From contig NC_058164.1 in the NCBI RefSeq assembly GCF_020080835.1, positions 2,728,001 through 2,792,000 on the forward strand: a stretch of 64,000 nt of DNA, read 5' to 3'. Of this stretch, positions 11,281 through 24,732 are shown in pieces. The number at the start of each line of letters is the position of its first letter. The stretch's first letter is position 1. This stretch comes from Cotesia glomerata (taxonomy: Eukaryota > Arthropoda > Insecta > Hymenoptera > Braconidae). The position numbers were made by a program, and so were the translations under genes. The notes under the pieces were generated by a model. It had not been told where the DNA came from. It saw only the letters and a list, made by a program, of their open reading frames with translations, and made no database searches.

Positions 11281-13133
11281 CGAGGGTTTTCTAATGCAAC
11301 CACGTATCTTGATTTTTGAAGATGAAAGGGTTCAACTGAAAAATTAATAATTAATCATAAGCGCGTTACTGAAAAAAAATATTAACCAGAATAATAATAA
11401 ATACGATAGTATTTTTAGAAAATACAATTGATAAATATTGTTTTCAGATGAATATTAATTTTTTATAAGCTATTTTTCACCTCATCTTTAAAACTGTCAT
11501 TTTTGAGATACGAGGTTGCGTCAGAAAACCATCGATATAAATAGGTATATTTTAAATAGGTGTACCAAAATATTCTCACGAAACACTAATGTGCTTAAAA
11601 ACAAATTTGTTTAATAAACTAAATTTTAATGATTAATTTAAGCACCTGAGATTAGATGTTTTATGAAATAATAATGCATTATAACTTGTCATACAATATT
11701 AGCACGATATGGTATGCATTTGTGGATAGTAATAAACTATTAACTGTATACGGACTTGTACTACCGCGAATTAACTAATAAACTCGAGGAAACTCAGCCG
11801 TACATTATCGTCGGTATATACAAAATGTGCGCTCAAGCTTTACTTGCATCGCATGACGATTATGAATGCAAACTCTCATGCAAAATTATAATTCAAGCAT
11901 CTATAAATGAAACAATGATTAATATTCAGATTAGATGCTGTAAGTATATAATAAATAAATTAATACCTTTGATTAATGATACTTGATTTTTCTTTTTTAC
12001 ATTTTAAATACCTTCACAATAACAAATATAATTACAAAGTTGTGAAGTCGGGGAGAGTTTTAAACTGATGTAATTAGATTCATCATTAATTTCATGAGCG
12101 CAATAAAGAATTCAATTTCGAAAAATTCTCTTTAGTCGGTAATTCTTTTCGAAGGGCCATAATCGTCTTTTTCATTTACAATGATTTTTTTTTACCGATT
12201 AACATTTACTCTAGACCCTGACTATTCAATTCCCCCGAAGATCAGAACTTTGTCGTTCGTCTGGATGAAAAAGCACAGGAAGGAAGAAAGGAAAAACGAT
12301 AAAAAGTTTTAAAAGAAAGACAAAAGTAGAACGGTCACAAGCTCAATTAGCAAGTTCAGGAGTGCACAAAGACTCTCTTGCCGGAGTGGTGGTAGTAGTC
12401 TGATGGTGAATTGTATAGTTGCCAGGAAAGTGTGCTACACTCAATTTAGATTAGTTTATATAAAAGACAGTATAAAAAAAAAAAAAAAAAACGCACTTTT
12501 AAGTGTAGTAATTTTACAGAGTGAAAATTTGTCAAGTATCAGTATGAGTTTTTGTGCACTGTAATGTCAATTTCAATGTTTCAACTGTATCCTTTTTGAC
12601 ATATTTTACTTTTTTATAGTCAGAACATTATACGTCGAATAAAAAGAAAAAAGAAATTGAAAACATCCACAGAGGATTGATTGAAAGTAAATTTTATTTG
12701 ACAGGTTAAGTGTATTGAAAAAAAAATTTAATATTAGTTTACTGTTACATCAAATAAACTCAATTTTATCAGTGAGTTTCGTAGAAATTTGTTCATTCTA
12801 ATTCATGCATCAGTTTTAACTCAGCAAAAAATTTTAATGGATTACTTTCTTCTTTTTGTGTACAAACACTGATCTGCTAATGCTTTGTCGTACAGAATTT
12901 TTAATTCTACTGAAGCGAATATTCAAAATTTTTAGTCTTGCTGCGTCAACTGATGAAAAATTTAGATTGATAAAAAATCGTCAATCATCGGATAAAAAAA
13001 TGTATTTTATGGTTTTAGAAGCAAATAATAATTTGTACTTCAGAACTTAATTCTTTTCTAAGGAGAAGATTTGAAAATCATACGCCACCTGTTGAAAATT
13101 TTCAGTACTATTTTTGGGCCAAAAATGATATAT
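11281..13133. other. AT-rich unique DNA, no gene seen
   Basis: It contains a poly(A) run at about 12473-12490 and a slightly GC-richer stretch near 12230-12430. I see no exon with a recognisable domain or a convincing splice context. Confidence 0.45.
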
Positions 13134-14012
13134 ACACGGATAAAAAATTTAACGACTCAAGATCAAGAATCTTGAATCAAGAACATCATTTTGAAGAAAA
13201 TAACGCTCTCGAGTCAAGAAGAAAAAAAGTTTGAAAAATCCAAAAGTGCACGCCTCATAACGCTCATTCATTTTTTAAGAAAAAAATTAATTGTGTAATT
13301 GATTAAAAAAAAAAAATTATAATTAAGTAATTTCTTACAGAGTATTTTTTATTTTTTTTTTAAATATCAGTGCCCTTTTTTCTTCTCATATGCGCACGCA
13401 GTCTAAAAAAATCTAGCTTGATCAAGTGGCGCCATAGTTTTCACGTGACAAATAAGAAAAGTTAGTTTGGCTTTGTACGGTTGTATCGTAGTGAATTTTA
13501 ATAAAAATTCAATTTAAAAAAAAAATACGTAAACTAGGCCACTGATATGAAATACGGACCCAGTTTATCGAATTCTTAAACTAATAAAAAAGGTCCGGTC
13601 TTGAAATATCAATTTGTTCGAGAGTAATCGATGGTACATCCAAAATGGGGTGACATTCGGACGTCCATGTAAAATTTTTTTCAAAACGTTTTCTTTTTCA
13701 AAATAGCAACATGAAATGATTTTAAAAAGTAAAAGATCGTTTAAGTGTTTTTTCGGTGTACATCTACTTATATCATTGTATAAGTGTAATACGGCTGTGA
13801 TAGAGGCATTTAAAGATCACAAAATTGCTTGACCTTGACGAATCAAGTATAAAGCACAACCTCACACGCTTCGCGCTATGAGGCGTGAAATTCTTAAATC
13901 AAGAACATATATAGAATTATTTCTTGACTCAAGAAATTCTCTTTCTTCAAAATGGTGTTCTTGGTTCAAAATTCTTGCTCTTGAGTCAAGTACAATTTTT
14001 TATCAATGTCGG
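13134..14012. mobile_element. 'ACTCAAGA' palindromic MITE interrupted by a GCACGCCTCATAA repeat
   Basis: The left arm has AACGACTCAAGATCAAGAAT and AACATCATTTTGAAGAAAAT. The right arm (13925-14012) carries the inverted counterparts TTCTTCAAAATGGTGTTCTT and CTTGAGTCAAGTACAATTTT. An uninterrupted relative only 225 bp long is at 29480-29704. The middle, about 13218-13892, is another repeat. The ends (CACGGATAAAAA and TTTTTTATCAATGTCGG) have diverged. Confidence 0.7.
13218..13892. mobile_element. GCACGCCTCATAA-ended repeat nested in a MITE
   Basis: Starts AAAATCCAAAAGTGCACGCC and ends CGCTTCGCGCTATGAGGCGTG. The end structure is the same as at 3735-4965 and 57742-58313. Non-coding. Confidence 0.65.
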
Positions 14013-15600
14013 TACTTATGACTATTTATTAGATTTAATATGGCCGTATCAAAAAATTTTTTAACGGCAATACAATTAATAATTAATGTTTACTCACCAT
14101 AAAAGCATGATGAATTATGAAAAAAATGCAGGTCAGTAAATGGATAGTTTATCTTACTCCACTTAAATCAGTGCGATTACTTTCTCTTCACATGATAGCT
14201 GCACAATAAATGATACCAACAATAGTAGTAATTCATAGGATGTTAAGTCTGACAAGCTTCAACACGGTGGCTTTAGTTATCGTATTAGTTGGATAATCCT
14301 ATTGTGTCGCTACAATGCAGCTGCGACAGCGTTCCGAGACTTTTCGAGACATCATTTTAGCCGCCACCAGACTTCCACTCATATTAAGCGGCAAGTTTTG
14401 CTGACTAGTTCTTATATTGAGGGATAAAATGAACTTTGTTACACAAAGACTAATGCCGAAGTGAAAAAGGTGAATAAAGAGAATAAAGTAATGGTGGATT
14501 AGGCTGCTCTGGTGTGTATCAAGTGTGCAGGGTGTCGGTTTAGTTGTTTGCTTGTTCATCGATAATTACCACATTCATCAGCATCAATTTCGAGTATGCG
14601 TAATTTATGATAATCTCCGATAAAATTATCTTTATGATCCATAAATTTATCATCTTTAATTAATTTCTGAAAAAAAAAATTCTTTTAGAATTTCACCTTA
14701 TAAAATCTTTAAAAAATAATTTATTTATTCCGTTTTTTATTTAAAATTTAATTAAGTTTACGCTTGAAAGATTATTCTTCAAAGAGAGTAAATTTTTTAG
14801 TAAATTAATTATGTATCAAAGATATTTTTTTGATAGCTCCTTTGTAACAATATTCAAATTTAAACATTTCAATTTAAAATTTTCGATTTAAAACTTTTTT
14901 TCTCAGCTCAAAAACCGGGAATAAACGTTCCTTTTTATTTTCAAACAAAGAAACCCATACTTCAGGTTATCCGGAATAATTTACACGTCCGAAGGGTGCT
15001 ATAAACCAGACGTAGAGAGTAAAGACTGAAGAACCAGGAGGAAAGAGAGACGGAGATTGAGAGTGAATAAAAGGAAAAGAGATCGGAAGAGGACGAGAGA
15101 GATGTTGTGTAAGTGGTAATGTCGGTGGAGGTTGGTACTTCGATCGTCGACCCACCTCTCTTGCCTCTCTCAACACATTTAACGCCGTTCCGGTGAATTT
15201 AATTCGCTTGACATTTTGCGGTAGGATTACGTGTACCTTAAGTTTAGTTTTAGCTGTACACTCTGCTCAACCGACAGCTCCAAAGATTTAGGACGATTTA
15301 TATGATAAATAGTCAAGTTATAATAAGTTAAGGGCTTTGTAGAGGAAATGTCATTTGAAGCACTTTAATAATTTATAATTAAATGCAGAATAAAATTAAA
15401 ATAAAATATATTTATTTATATTACCTGGAAAATTTATTTTATTATAAAAATTTATAAATAATTAATTAAAATTTTTTGTTGAAAAAATTTATATTCAAAA
15501 AATAACGGCAATCTAATATTTATTATTTTAAGTTAAGAATTTTTATTTGTAATATAACTTTTTAAGTATTAATATTCACTATAAATAATATCTAATTTCA
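14013..15600. other. Unique DNA with a GC-richer island, no exon recognised
   Basis: The stretch about 14220-14570 and the purine-rich segment 14960-15200 are less AT-biased than their surroundings and are not repeated elsewhere in the window. The frames there have no recognisable domain. They could be regulatory or untranslated sequence of a long gene. Confidence 0.4.
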
Positions 15601-16035
15601 ATTTTTTTAATCAGTAAAAAATTAACTTGAATTAAGAGAAAAATTCTTAAACCAAGAAAATAATTTTTAAGAGTTTTATTGTTTTGGATCAAAATGAAAA
15701 ATTTTTGAATCAAATTAAAATTACTTAAATCAAGAAAAACATCTAAGTTTAAGAATTTTTCTACTCAAATCAAGAAGATGAAATTCTTCAAAATTATTTA
15801 CTTGATTAAAGTAAATTTTTTCTTCTGTGTATAAAAAAGAACATTCGGCAACTGCACAGAAAAAAAACTTCTTGTACCAAGAAAATTTTAAGGAAGATAA
15901 AAGTTATTTTGGACTAAGAAGAAATTTTCTTGGCTTAAAAATTTTTGACTTCATTCAAGAAATTTTCAATCTTCCTTAATGTTTTTTTGAGCCAAAAAAA
16001 TTTACCCTTCAGTCAAGAATTTTTTTTTTCAGTCT
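15601..16035. repeat. Palindrome-rich 'TTCTTGAxTCAAGAA' MITEs
   Basis: Two adjacent AT-rich palindromic segments made of AAGAAAATT / AATTTTCTT / TCAAGAA words. The second (about 15853-16032) is the inverted counterpart of 20188-20645. It contains the empty target TA at 15875-15876, corresponding to the site of insertion of the MITE at 20345-20619. Confidence 0.65.
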
Positions 16036-16039
16036 GGAT

Positions 16040-16998
16040 ATCGTCGTGACCAATATATAAAATTGAATTCTTATTGAACAAACAATTTTATTAATTAAAA
16101 AGAATAAAATCATAAATAAACTATAACATTGAGTTTTAATTATTTTTTTTTATTTAAATATTTTATTTATTCATAAATTAAATTGAATTGATCTATTTAA
16201 TTAAAAGGTCCTATTTATTTAGAAGGACAAAAATCTATTAAATTAAATAAATCAGATCAGTTGATTATTTTTAAACCAAAGAAATTGCGACACCATTTAA
16301 AAATAAATGATGAATATATATGCTATTTAAAATTACGAAATCAATAACTTACTCTATTTTGAGACGAAAAATGGTAGATATTCCTCGGTTGATGTTTAAG
16401 TCATGCAATATATATTCGTAGGGTGAGCGGATAAAAGTTAAGGGTTGACTAACCTGTAGTTCAATTGGGCGCAAAATAATTTCCGATGCAATGAGCAAAT
16501 GCGCAAGTTGAGTAATCATCGTAAAAGCTCTCTCTAAAGAGCACCCTCTTGTTTAACGCATAACCCCATTCTACTCAGCACAACCTGTTCTTTAGACTTT
16601 TTTACTCTGGGTGTTTTTTTATATTAAAATATAAATATAAATGTACATACAAAATACAACATACGTCACATTTTTATGCGCATGGAGACTGAGAACGAAT
16701 ATTAATTCAGCTTCTGACACTCAAATAATAAAAAGGACTTTTATATGCCGATCAATGATCAAAGCGTGGGTCTCGATTATTTCTTCTATAAGTGATCAAT
16801 AATTAGTTCAATAAAAATGAAAAAAAGATGATGATACTCAGCTATCTAGATTTCGATCAAAGGTAAAGGATTAAAAGTAGAGAAGCGAGTTACCCGACAT
16901 GCAAATTGAAAAATTTAAATGAATAAAAAATATAAAACTTCGTTTTTAATACCGTCATTGAAAAGTTTTAAGTTGTAGAAAATCAATTGCTCCTTGAT
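16040..16998. other. AT-rich unique DNA, no gene seen
   Basis: A moderately GC-richer part at 16370-16600 has no open frame of note. No repeat match within the window was noticed. Confidence 0.4.
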
Positions 16999-17001
16999 AT
17001 A

Positions 17002-19003
17002 CACGGAAAAAATTTTATAGTAGAGTTTATTATCTAGTTATGGTAAAATCTAATAACTGAATTCCATAGTAGTAAATATTATTTAAATAATTATGTAAAC
17101 CATCTGAATTGTAGTAGTTACCATCCTGATGGTAACTACTACTATTATGATGGTAATCAGTAATAATAACTTTTATTATTTTAATTAGTTACTACTATTA
17201 TCAAAATTGTAATTCCTAATATAACCTGATGGTTGCAGTCACCATCAGTAATAATAATAGTTACTATCTAAGCTAGTAAAAAATATTTAAAAAATTAAAA
17301 ATCTGTGTTAGCGTAGATGCATTTCTTAATTAACTAAAAGCAGTTGTAGCGCAGTGTAGAGCACAAAAAATCGGGATTAAATTCGGATTGAATTTATATT
17401 TAAATTTTTATTTGTCTAAAACAAGTTTCAACGCCAAATTTTTCAAAAAAAAAAATTTTAAATCTTACAAAAAATTAAAAAAAAACATAATTTTCAAAAA
17501 TTATGTCATTCAAAATAATCAATAACAGCTCTAATATTTGGAAATTTTTATCATAAGGTAAAGTACCCAGTAGTTGAACAGGTTTCAAAGTAAAACGTAT
17601 TTGACCCTACTTTTAATATATAATTAAGATGTAATTATTAGCTCAAATTAGTGATTTTCATGAAAATATAAACAATTTTGAATTGATTGAAGCGCAAAAT
17701 AACAAAAATAATTGATTATTTATATTTTGACAACGTTTTTAAAATAGACTATAAAAGGAGTAGTAGTTGAACAATCAATTCTGACAAGCCGCAGTAGTTG
17801 AACACTCCGGGAGCAGTAGTTGAACTAATAAAATATATGGCAGTAGGCACACCAAAATTTTTTAACGTTTTATTGAAATATTCAAAGGTTTATAACATAT
17901 TATTGAATCACACTAAAAATAATACTATAAATATTTAATAGGTTAATTTAAAAATGAAAAATATTTGTATTAAATTTTTTAATTACATTTTTTATGAATG
18001 ACAAAGTAAATTTTCAATTATAAGTAAAAAAAAAAAAACACAATTCAAAACGTTCAATAATTTTTAACTATACTAATTTTTAGTTATAAAACTTATTTAA
18101 TTTGCAGTAATTAATACAAATCACAATACTGATCACTAGTTTATAAGCCTATTAAAGGTTAGAGTGCTTTTAAAATTATACGGTCCCAGCTTGTTCAAGT
18201 TCTGGGTACCGCTTTGAAAATTGGGAGGTATAGTTGAACGCTAAAATTTAATATAAAAATTATAGTTAATGTCTTTGCAAAAAATGTGTATTATTTAGAA
18301 AAGACTATTTCATTGGGTGGTACAATTTTTTTCACTTATACAAATATAAATGATGATATACCGTTTTTTTTACTGATTGTTCGGTTTACGGTTTAGTACC
18401 TTTTTCATGAAAAAAATAGCATCTATCGGTTATTCTCGACATGTCAACTTTAAAGTTAACAAAAATGTAATTGTTTTGACTTATAATTGAAAAAACTTAC
18501 CAAAATCAATTATTGTATCATTGAATAATTATAACATGCGTATATTAATCATAATATATATACAGATTTTGTATTACAACAATTCTAAAAGTCTGTTCAA
18601 CTACTGGTCCCATTTTTAGAAGTGTTCAAGTACTGGGTACTTTACCTTATATGGATTTAAACAATTGTGTTATTACTTGTTTTAATATTTTAAAGGAAAA
18701 AATGTACATAACTAAAATATGGATACAAATAAAGAATTTAATTAAATAAATTTATATTATTTTTTCTTTCAGAATTTTTACAATCTGAGATGGTTACAGT
18801 TACCATCTTCGATTATAGCAGTTATAATTTTTAATAATTACAATTATCATTTTCGATAGTAATCGTTACCATTATTAATAGTAACTATTACAATTGTCAA
18901 TTATACCACCTATTAATTTGTGACTAATTAATTTTATTACCATTTCAGATAGTAGGAGTTAATATTTTTGCATAGTAAATAGTACAATTAATTTTTCTCC
19001 GTG
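17002..19003. mobile_element. TA-target MITE with CACGGA ends and a nested second element
   Basis: Left end CACGGAAAAAATTTTATAGT and right end TTAATTTTTCTCCGTG are flanked by TA at 17000-17001 and 19004-19005. The arms are full of GGTAACTACTA / TAGTAGTTACC-like words on both sides. The terminal CACGG(A/G)AAAA is shared with other MITEs in the window (25403, 37184, 45674, 53294, 63804), which suggests mobilisation by a common Tc1-mariner-like transposase. The centre is occupied by another element at 17556-18647. Confidence 0.75.
17556..18647. mobile_element. 1.09-kb TA-target element with AGGTAAAGTACCCAGTA ends
   Basis: Terminal inverted repeats AGGTAAAGTACCCAGTAGTT and its partner ending TACTGGGTACTTTACCT are flanked by TA on both sides (17554-17555, 18648-18649). 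The motif CAGTAGTTGAAC(A/T) recurs several times inside (about 17570, 17790, 17815) and as AGTTGAACG near 18235. No transposase frame survives, so this is a non-autonomous copy, probably Tc1-mariner/pogo type from its TA target. It lies inside the MITE at 17002-19003. Confidence 0.8.
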
Positions 19004-19005
19004 TA

Positions 19006-20187
19006 GCAGCGGTGCGGATATATTTGTTTCGCATGATTCAATTGCCGAGAGCGAGTGGCCTAATTGTTAATGGCCGGTAAATTAATTGGCCTAATCCTGT
19101 ATGATCTAATTATAGCAATCTAAAGAGAAACTAGCTGGAGGGTTACGGCAGAGTTTAATAAAGGAAGTTGCGTGAAAGAAGGGTGGTACTTATTGCAGTG
19201 TTAAAGCCGCAGTTATTAAATAGTATATTGTCACACTATTTAATTTAGGCTCGAGGATTTCCAGCTGCTGATACTTGTCACGTACTGTCAAGTGTGTTTG
19301 ACAATGTGCAAAAAACACCGGTATGGGTGGAGCGATAGAAAAAAGAAGGACACTCGTTAGTCTCTCTGTTCATTAACTCAGATTTCGGAGTGCGAAATAT
19401 CGAGCGAAACCTATTCACTCATTCACTTGTTCTAGTTTTCTTTGGGAATAAAAAGAGCTCGAGTCTTTTGTTTGAGGCTTTTTTTTCTTTCTATGCAAGC
19501 AAAATTTTTAATTTTAGTTTAATTAGTTTCTATTTTTTATTTTACTTTACAGTTAAATTCACTTAAATAACTTTGTTTGCTACAAAGGGAATTCACTTTT
19601 TGATTAACTTGTTTTAAACCGAAATGTAAAAATTTGTAAACTATCCAGCATATTTCCGAACACTGATGGAATATTCATTTATCTTACTTTTCATTTAAAA
19701 TTCATGTTTACTCTTCAATAATTAAATTATAAAATGAATATTGAATTACTACTCTTAGTGAATAAAAAAAAAAATTTTTTTCATAAGAGTGAATGTCAAT
19801 TTTAATTAACAATCATTGGTGATATTACAATAAAAAAATTTAGTGAAGAATTTTATTAATTTTAAACAAAAAAAAACCCAGATGATATCATAGATACAAA
19901 AAAATTTATGTTCTTCATAAAATACACAGCAATTAATATAAAATTACAAGGTCATTAGCCGATTTATAGCGCCTATAAACTTAATACAAAAACAAGGTGA
20001 TAAATGTTATGATTCTTGGAAAAACTTTTAATTCTTAAAAGTAATTAATATCGATTTATAAATTTGATAACTAAAAACAACCAATTTTTTAATGTATTGT
20101 ATACATTGCGATTAAATTTAAAACCAACAAAAATTCTACTTTTTATTCTAACCAATTCGAGAATTGTAACAAGTACATACATGCATT
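19006..20187. other. Unique DNA, no gene seen
   Basis: The stretch 19006-19450 is less AT-rich and not repeated elsewhere in the window. The remainder is plain AT-rich DNA. No exon recognised. Confidence 0.4.
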
Positions 20188-20645
20188 GTAAAAAAAAATT
20201 CTTGACTGGAGGGTAAATTTTCTTGGCTCAAGAAAATATTGAGGAAGATTGAAAATTTCTTTAATGAAATCGAAGTTTCTTGAGTCAAAAAAATTTCTTG
20301 TTGCTCCAAAAAAAATTTTTGTCTTCGTTATGATTTTCTTAGTACAATGATAAAAGGATCTATTTGTGCTAAAAAATTTTTATTAATAGTTAATTAACAA
20401 ATCATTTATTGGGGACCACTTTTTAGTATTAAACAAATATTTCTTAGTATTTAAAATGATTTGTTTGTATTTAATAAATCTGATTTTCATTTATTAATTA
20501 TTAATAAATCTTTTTAAATACTAAGAAATATTTGTTAACGACTAAAAAGTGGTCTCTAATAAATGATTTGTTAAATATTAACGAATATTCTTAACAATAA
20601 ACAAATCCTTCTATCAGTGTACAAGAAGTTTTTTTTTCTGTGCAC
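20188..20645. mobile_element. 'TCAAGAA' MITE carrying a TA-target MITE insertion
   Basis: Segments 20188-20344 and 20620-20645 together match the reverse complement of about 15853-16032. They are separated exactly at a TA dinucleotide by the MITE at 20345-20619. This gives the filled version of the empty site at 15875-15876. Confidence 0.75.
20345..20619. mobile_element. 275-bp MITE, CACTGATAGAAGGATTTG family
   Basis: The right end AAATCCTTCTATCAGTG and degraded left end CAATGATAAAAGGATC are inverted and flanked by TA (20343-20344, 20620-20621). The interior alternates AACAAAT / ATTTGTT words and is palindromic around its centre. Nearly the same as 30231-30501. Confidence 0.8.
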
Positions 20646-21974
20646 ATACATGTTTTTACGAAGCTCAGTTTGTTAAACAGCCGAGTATTTTCATTCTTGT
20701 TCTGATTAAACAGACCGTAAAATAGTAGTTGATTAAATCCTGAGAAATAAAGCATCTATCAGAATGTCGTCGTGTCAATTCGGACGATTCAATTTATACC
20801 CGATTGTATTTCCGATTAAATAAATGAAGAAACTGAGCAAGTTAGATGTAGGGTGAATATAACCCTATCAGTTTATGGTATACATGAGACTTCTACTACG
20901 GGCTCTCAGATACATACTAGACACAACACATAAAGTATACATTCACCATTATATCCAGAAGGAGATCTTGGTTGTTACTCAGAGAATATATCGAGTATCG
21001 GCGTATCGAGGCCACAGATTGACTGCAAGTCTGCTGATGGCATTTAACCTATCTACTACGTTTGTAGTACTACCATAACTATATATAGAGGAAGTATCGG
21101 CATACACAGAGTACCAGAACCCCTTCTTCAATACACTATGGATATTATTTCAAAGCTCTCGAGATTGGTTCCGGGATTCTGCCGTAACGTTAAGTTCGCT
21201 TATCATAATAGAATCTCGGTCAAAGGACATTGGAGCTGCTTTCGGAGGGAGGAGGAAGGAGCGGGAGTCATAGTGGTTGATAATCTCAGTACCGAGAATC
21301 AACTGAAGGGATGGGGAACGGAGAATGCGAAAGTAGAGCTAGATCCATTCAGATGCTGAGAAGGGAGAGGAAGATGATTAATTGGTAAGTATGTCATTTA
21401 GTTCAATGTTCGACGGGTAGAGATGCTGTTGTTGACAACTAATGTGCCTTTATGAGTAAAAGACAAAGCCCATAATCGTCGCAATTACGTGCACGTGACA
21501 AGATATCTCATCAGGGTGTTTAAGTGTATACATCGTCGAGTCATCTTGTATTAGACGTATTTCAATCAACATACAATAGGCTCGTAATCCCATGCTATGA
21601 ATGTATTATTTTTAATTTATAATTTATCTGTATAGTTATGAGAATATCTAAAACTTTGTGGTGGGGGTATTTGTATTGTAAAATGGGTTGCTAGAGGTAA
21701 TTTTGGTATCAGAAAGTCTTGATTTGGATTAGAGTAGATTCAAAAATAAAATTCTTCAATCAAAAAAATTATTTTGAAAAGTTTTATCTTCTTTAATCAA
21801 ACAGAAAAATTATTAAATATTATTAAAGTTTTTTTCAATTATCTTACTCAGTATTTAATTAATTTTATACGTTTTTTATCATTTTCAAGGGTTTCATATT
21901 CTTCCTGTACATATATCAGAAATAGAAGCGAATTTTTTTTCAAATTAATAAAAAAAGATTGTTACTAAAAAAAG
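20646..21974. other. Unique DNA with a GC-richer island at about 20.8-21.6 kb
   Basis: The island is not repeated in the window and contains open frames of 60-73 codons without a recognisable domain. Splice-like AG and GT dinucleotides are present but nothing ties them to a gene. It may be an intronic regulatory segment or an untranslated exon. Confidence 0.35.
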
Positions 21975-22640
21975 CGCCATTCGGCTACGACCGACATGGA
22001 TAGGTAGATTTCTTGTTTGAATATTGACAAAAACACTATTTAGAAAATAGGAATTGTAATATATAAATGTTATTTGACGATCAAGCTAAAAAATTTTTTT
22101 TTTTTTAATTTTCCCAACTACGAAATGAATTGAAAAAAGTATCAAAAGGCGACGAATAATACCTCAAATTGAAGATAATTATGTGAATTTTAAAATGTTT
22201 GATAGATTTAAACTATCTTTTACGGCTTGAAAATTATTCCAAGAAAAAGGGCTAAAATACGTTTATTGAAAAATTGTTGAAAATTTTCAAAATCACGGAA
22301 TTATTTGAAAAAATCATTAAAACTCGACAAATGATAGTTTAAATCAAAGGTAATTAAATGAAGTTTAAGATAAATTTGATAGATTTTATCTATCCTTAAA
22401 ATCTGGAAAGTTATTTTCACAAAATATACGAAATTCAAAATTTTTTGAAAAGGAAAAAAATTTTCAAACACCCACAACTCGTAAACTAACCGGCCGATTT
22501 TGCTCATCTTCGAACTTGATCTTGGTATTAATCCACAGAATGAGCCCACAAAATTTCATTAAGATCGGTTGAGAACTTTGGGCGCAATCCTGCTGACATG
22601 GCGCGTTATATCACATATAACTACCTAAAAATAGCGTTAT
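21975..22640. repeat. Candidate dispersed repeat with GCGCCAT / ATGGCGC ends
   Basis: Near its ends are GCGCCATTCGGCTACG (from 21975) and CTGACATGGCGCG (near 22605). The interior repeats the pattern 'GATAGATTTAAACTATC...TTTTGAAAATTTTC' twice. The segment CCGGCCGATTTTGCTCATC to AAATTTCATTAAGATCGGTTG looks like a constrained or transposon-derived block. No second full copy in the window was found, so this is tentative. Confidence 0.35.
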
Positions 22641-24540
22641 ATCACATAAATCTACCTAAAAATTCACTATAAAAATTTGAACATAGGTAACCGTTGATTA
22701 AAAAAAAAAAATATTGAAAGTAAATATAAAATATATTGCTATTATGGAAAATTGGGTCATTGCAGTCATAAATCAACAAAAAATCAATGTGTTGAATAAT
22801 TTTTTGTATAAACAAAAAATTGATACTTTGAGAAATTTTTTAGTATTTATATTATCTTAATATTGAAAAATTATTTACTTAAAGTTTCTTCAATCACAAT
22901 TCTATAAGTTACTAGTAATTTATTATTTCTACTGATACAAATGTATTGTATAAGTGTGATACAAATTTGAAAATACGTAGATTAATTAACCAAAATTACG
23001 ACCTAGTAATTAATGTTAACGCATTCGGACTGAAGTTTTTTTAGTCTCCGTATGACAGTACTCGACATAATTCCGAGACAAAATTCCTGGAGCTTATTAA
23101 TTAAATAAGTGACAAAATGTAACTGTAAATAATTAATGAGCTCGAGGGTAGACGTATAGAAGTATAGAGATGATATATTAGCCATATGAATTGAATCAAC
23201 ATGAAACATGGTTATTAATTATAATTAATGAATGCGTTCCATATCGTGATGTCGAGTGGAATCTAGGTCATCGCGTTGCATTGATTTATCAACGTCTCCC
23301 TAAACCACCACACCATGATCACGGAATTCAACTCGACGTACATTGAGGACAACCAAATTTGTACCTAGGGTGCATTTAGGGGTCAAACAATTATGACGTA
23401 CATTGATCAATTGCTTGATTCTTGACCTATTCCAAGGAAATTTACGCCTACCCTCTTCGTCTCTCTGGCCAAATAAATTACCGGGCATTCACATTTATGA
23501 TCGAACCGTCAACTAAATAGAGTTCGTTGGCTTTTAAAAATAATTTATGTAACTCATTAGAATTTATCGTAATTGAAAAAGTTTCGGTGATTTAATAAAT
23601 TAATTGAGTTATGTATTCGTAGTTGAATGGAATGAATCTGAGGTTGAAAAGGTGTGCAGTAATTAAATACGAAGCATAAAAAATAATTACATGGAAAAAT
23701 TAACTGGATATAATTACGTAATTGGATAAAAGTTTCGGCTAACTCCGTTCTCGGTCTGTTTACTTATACCTAGAATTAATGAATCATTAATGTTTATTGA
23801 TACGAGTATGGCTTTTGAGTGACTTTATGTCACGTCTAGCTCCAGATATTACGATTAATATTATTATGCAATAAGCGTAACGTTCCGATAGTTAGCAAGA
23901 AGAACAGAGCCCTGTCGAGACCACCTACCAATCAATATCCACTCACACCCTCGGTTGTACGAGGGAGACAAAGCTCAAGCAACCAACGCCATTTGCCTCA
24001 CACCCTGCTTCTCTCTGTCTCTTTTCCACCCATGTGTTGTGTATGTGTGTATGCATACAAGCTAGATATGTTCTATTGCAGTCCCTATCTCTGCGATTGC
24101 CGTAGCTTTGTCTCTGCAGATGAACCCGTTCACGCATCTATAGAATCTAGACATATCCCCGGATAAACCCGGGCAGCCCAACCCCGCTTCACTGTGAATC
24201 CGCATCGCATAGGCTCACCATATGCGATAACGGGAGAATTCACAATTTAGTTTGCACAGGCGCGCGTTAACTCATCGATTTGAAGTTTTACCAAATTACT
24301 ATAATTATTCTATTTTATTTCCGAGTGGGTCAGATACTTTTCAGAGGCTCTGATATAAATATCCCACCCGTCCACGCGAAGAAAAGAGAATAATTTATTC
24401 AACTGTGATAATTAGAGAAGTAAATTTTTAATGAGCTGAGAATATTAAAATAATTGTGCCACGTGCGTAACACTTTTTTATCACGAATTTTATATAATTT
24501 TTTGGAAATTTAGTAGTTAAATTTTTCTATTGTTTTTATT
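22641..24540. other. Unique DNA with a GC-richer island at about 23.2-24.4 kb
   Basis: Contains GC-richer stretches 23230-23500 and 23880-24270, including a CCCGGATAAACCCGGGC inverted motif near 24160. Frames up to 68 codons have no recognisable domain. Nothing here is repeated elsewhere in the window. Confidence 0.35.
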
Positions 24541-24660
24541 AATGCACAGAAAGAAAAGTTTTTCGACTGGAGAATAAAATTCTTGGCTCAAGAAAATTTT
24601 CGAGTGCCTAGGGAAGCCGAAGTAAAAATTTTTCTTGAAATTCTATTCTTGATGAAAGTC
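24541..24660. repeat. Fragment of a 'TCAAGAA' MITE
   Basis: GCACAGAAAGAAAAGTTTTT, then CTTGGCTCAAGAAAATTTT, resembles one arm of the elements at 15853-16032 and 20188-20645. The other arm is eroded. Confidence 0.5.
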
Positions 24661-24732
24661 ATTTTTTTTTAATTCAAATTATCATAAATACTTGATACAA
24701 TAAATTTTTATATTTGATCAAGATTTTTAAAC

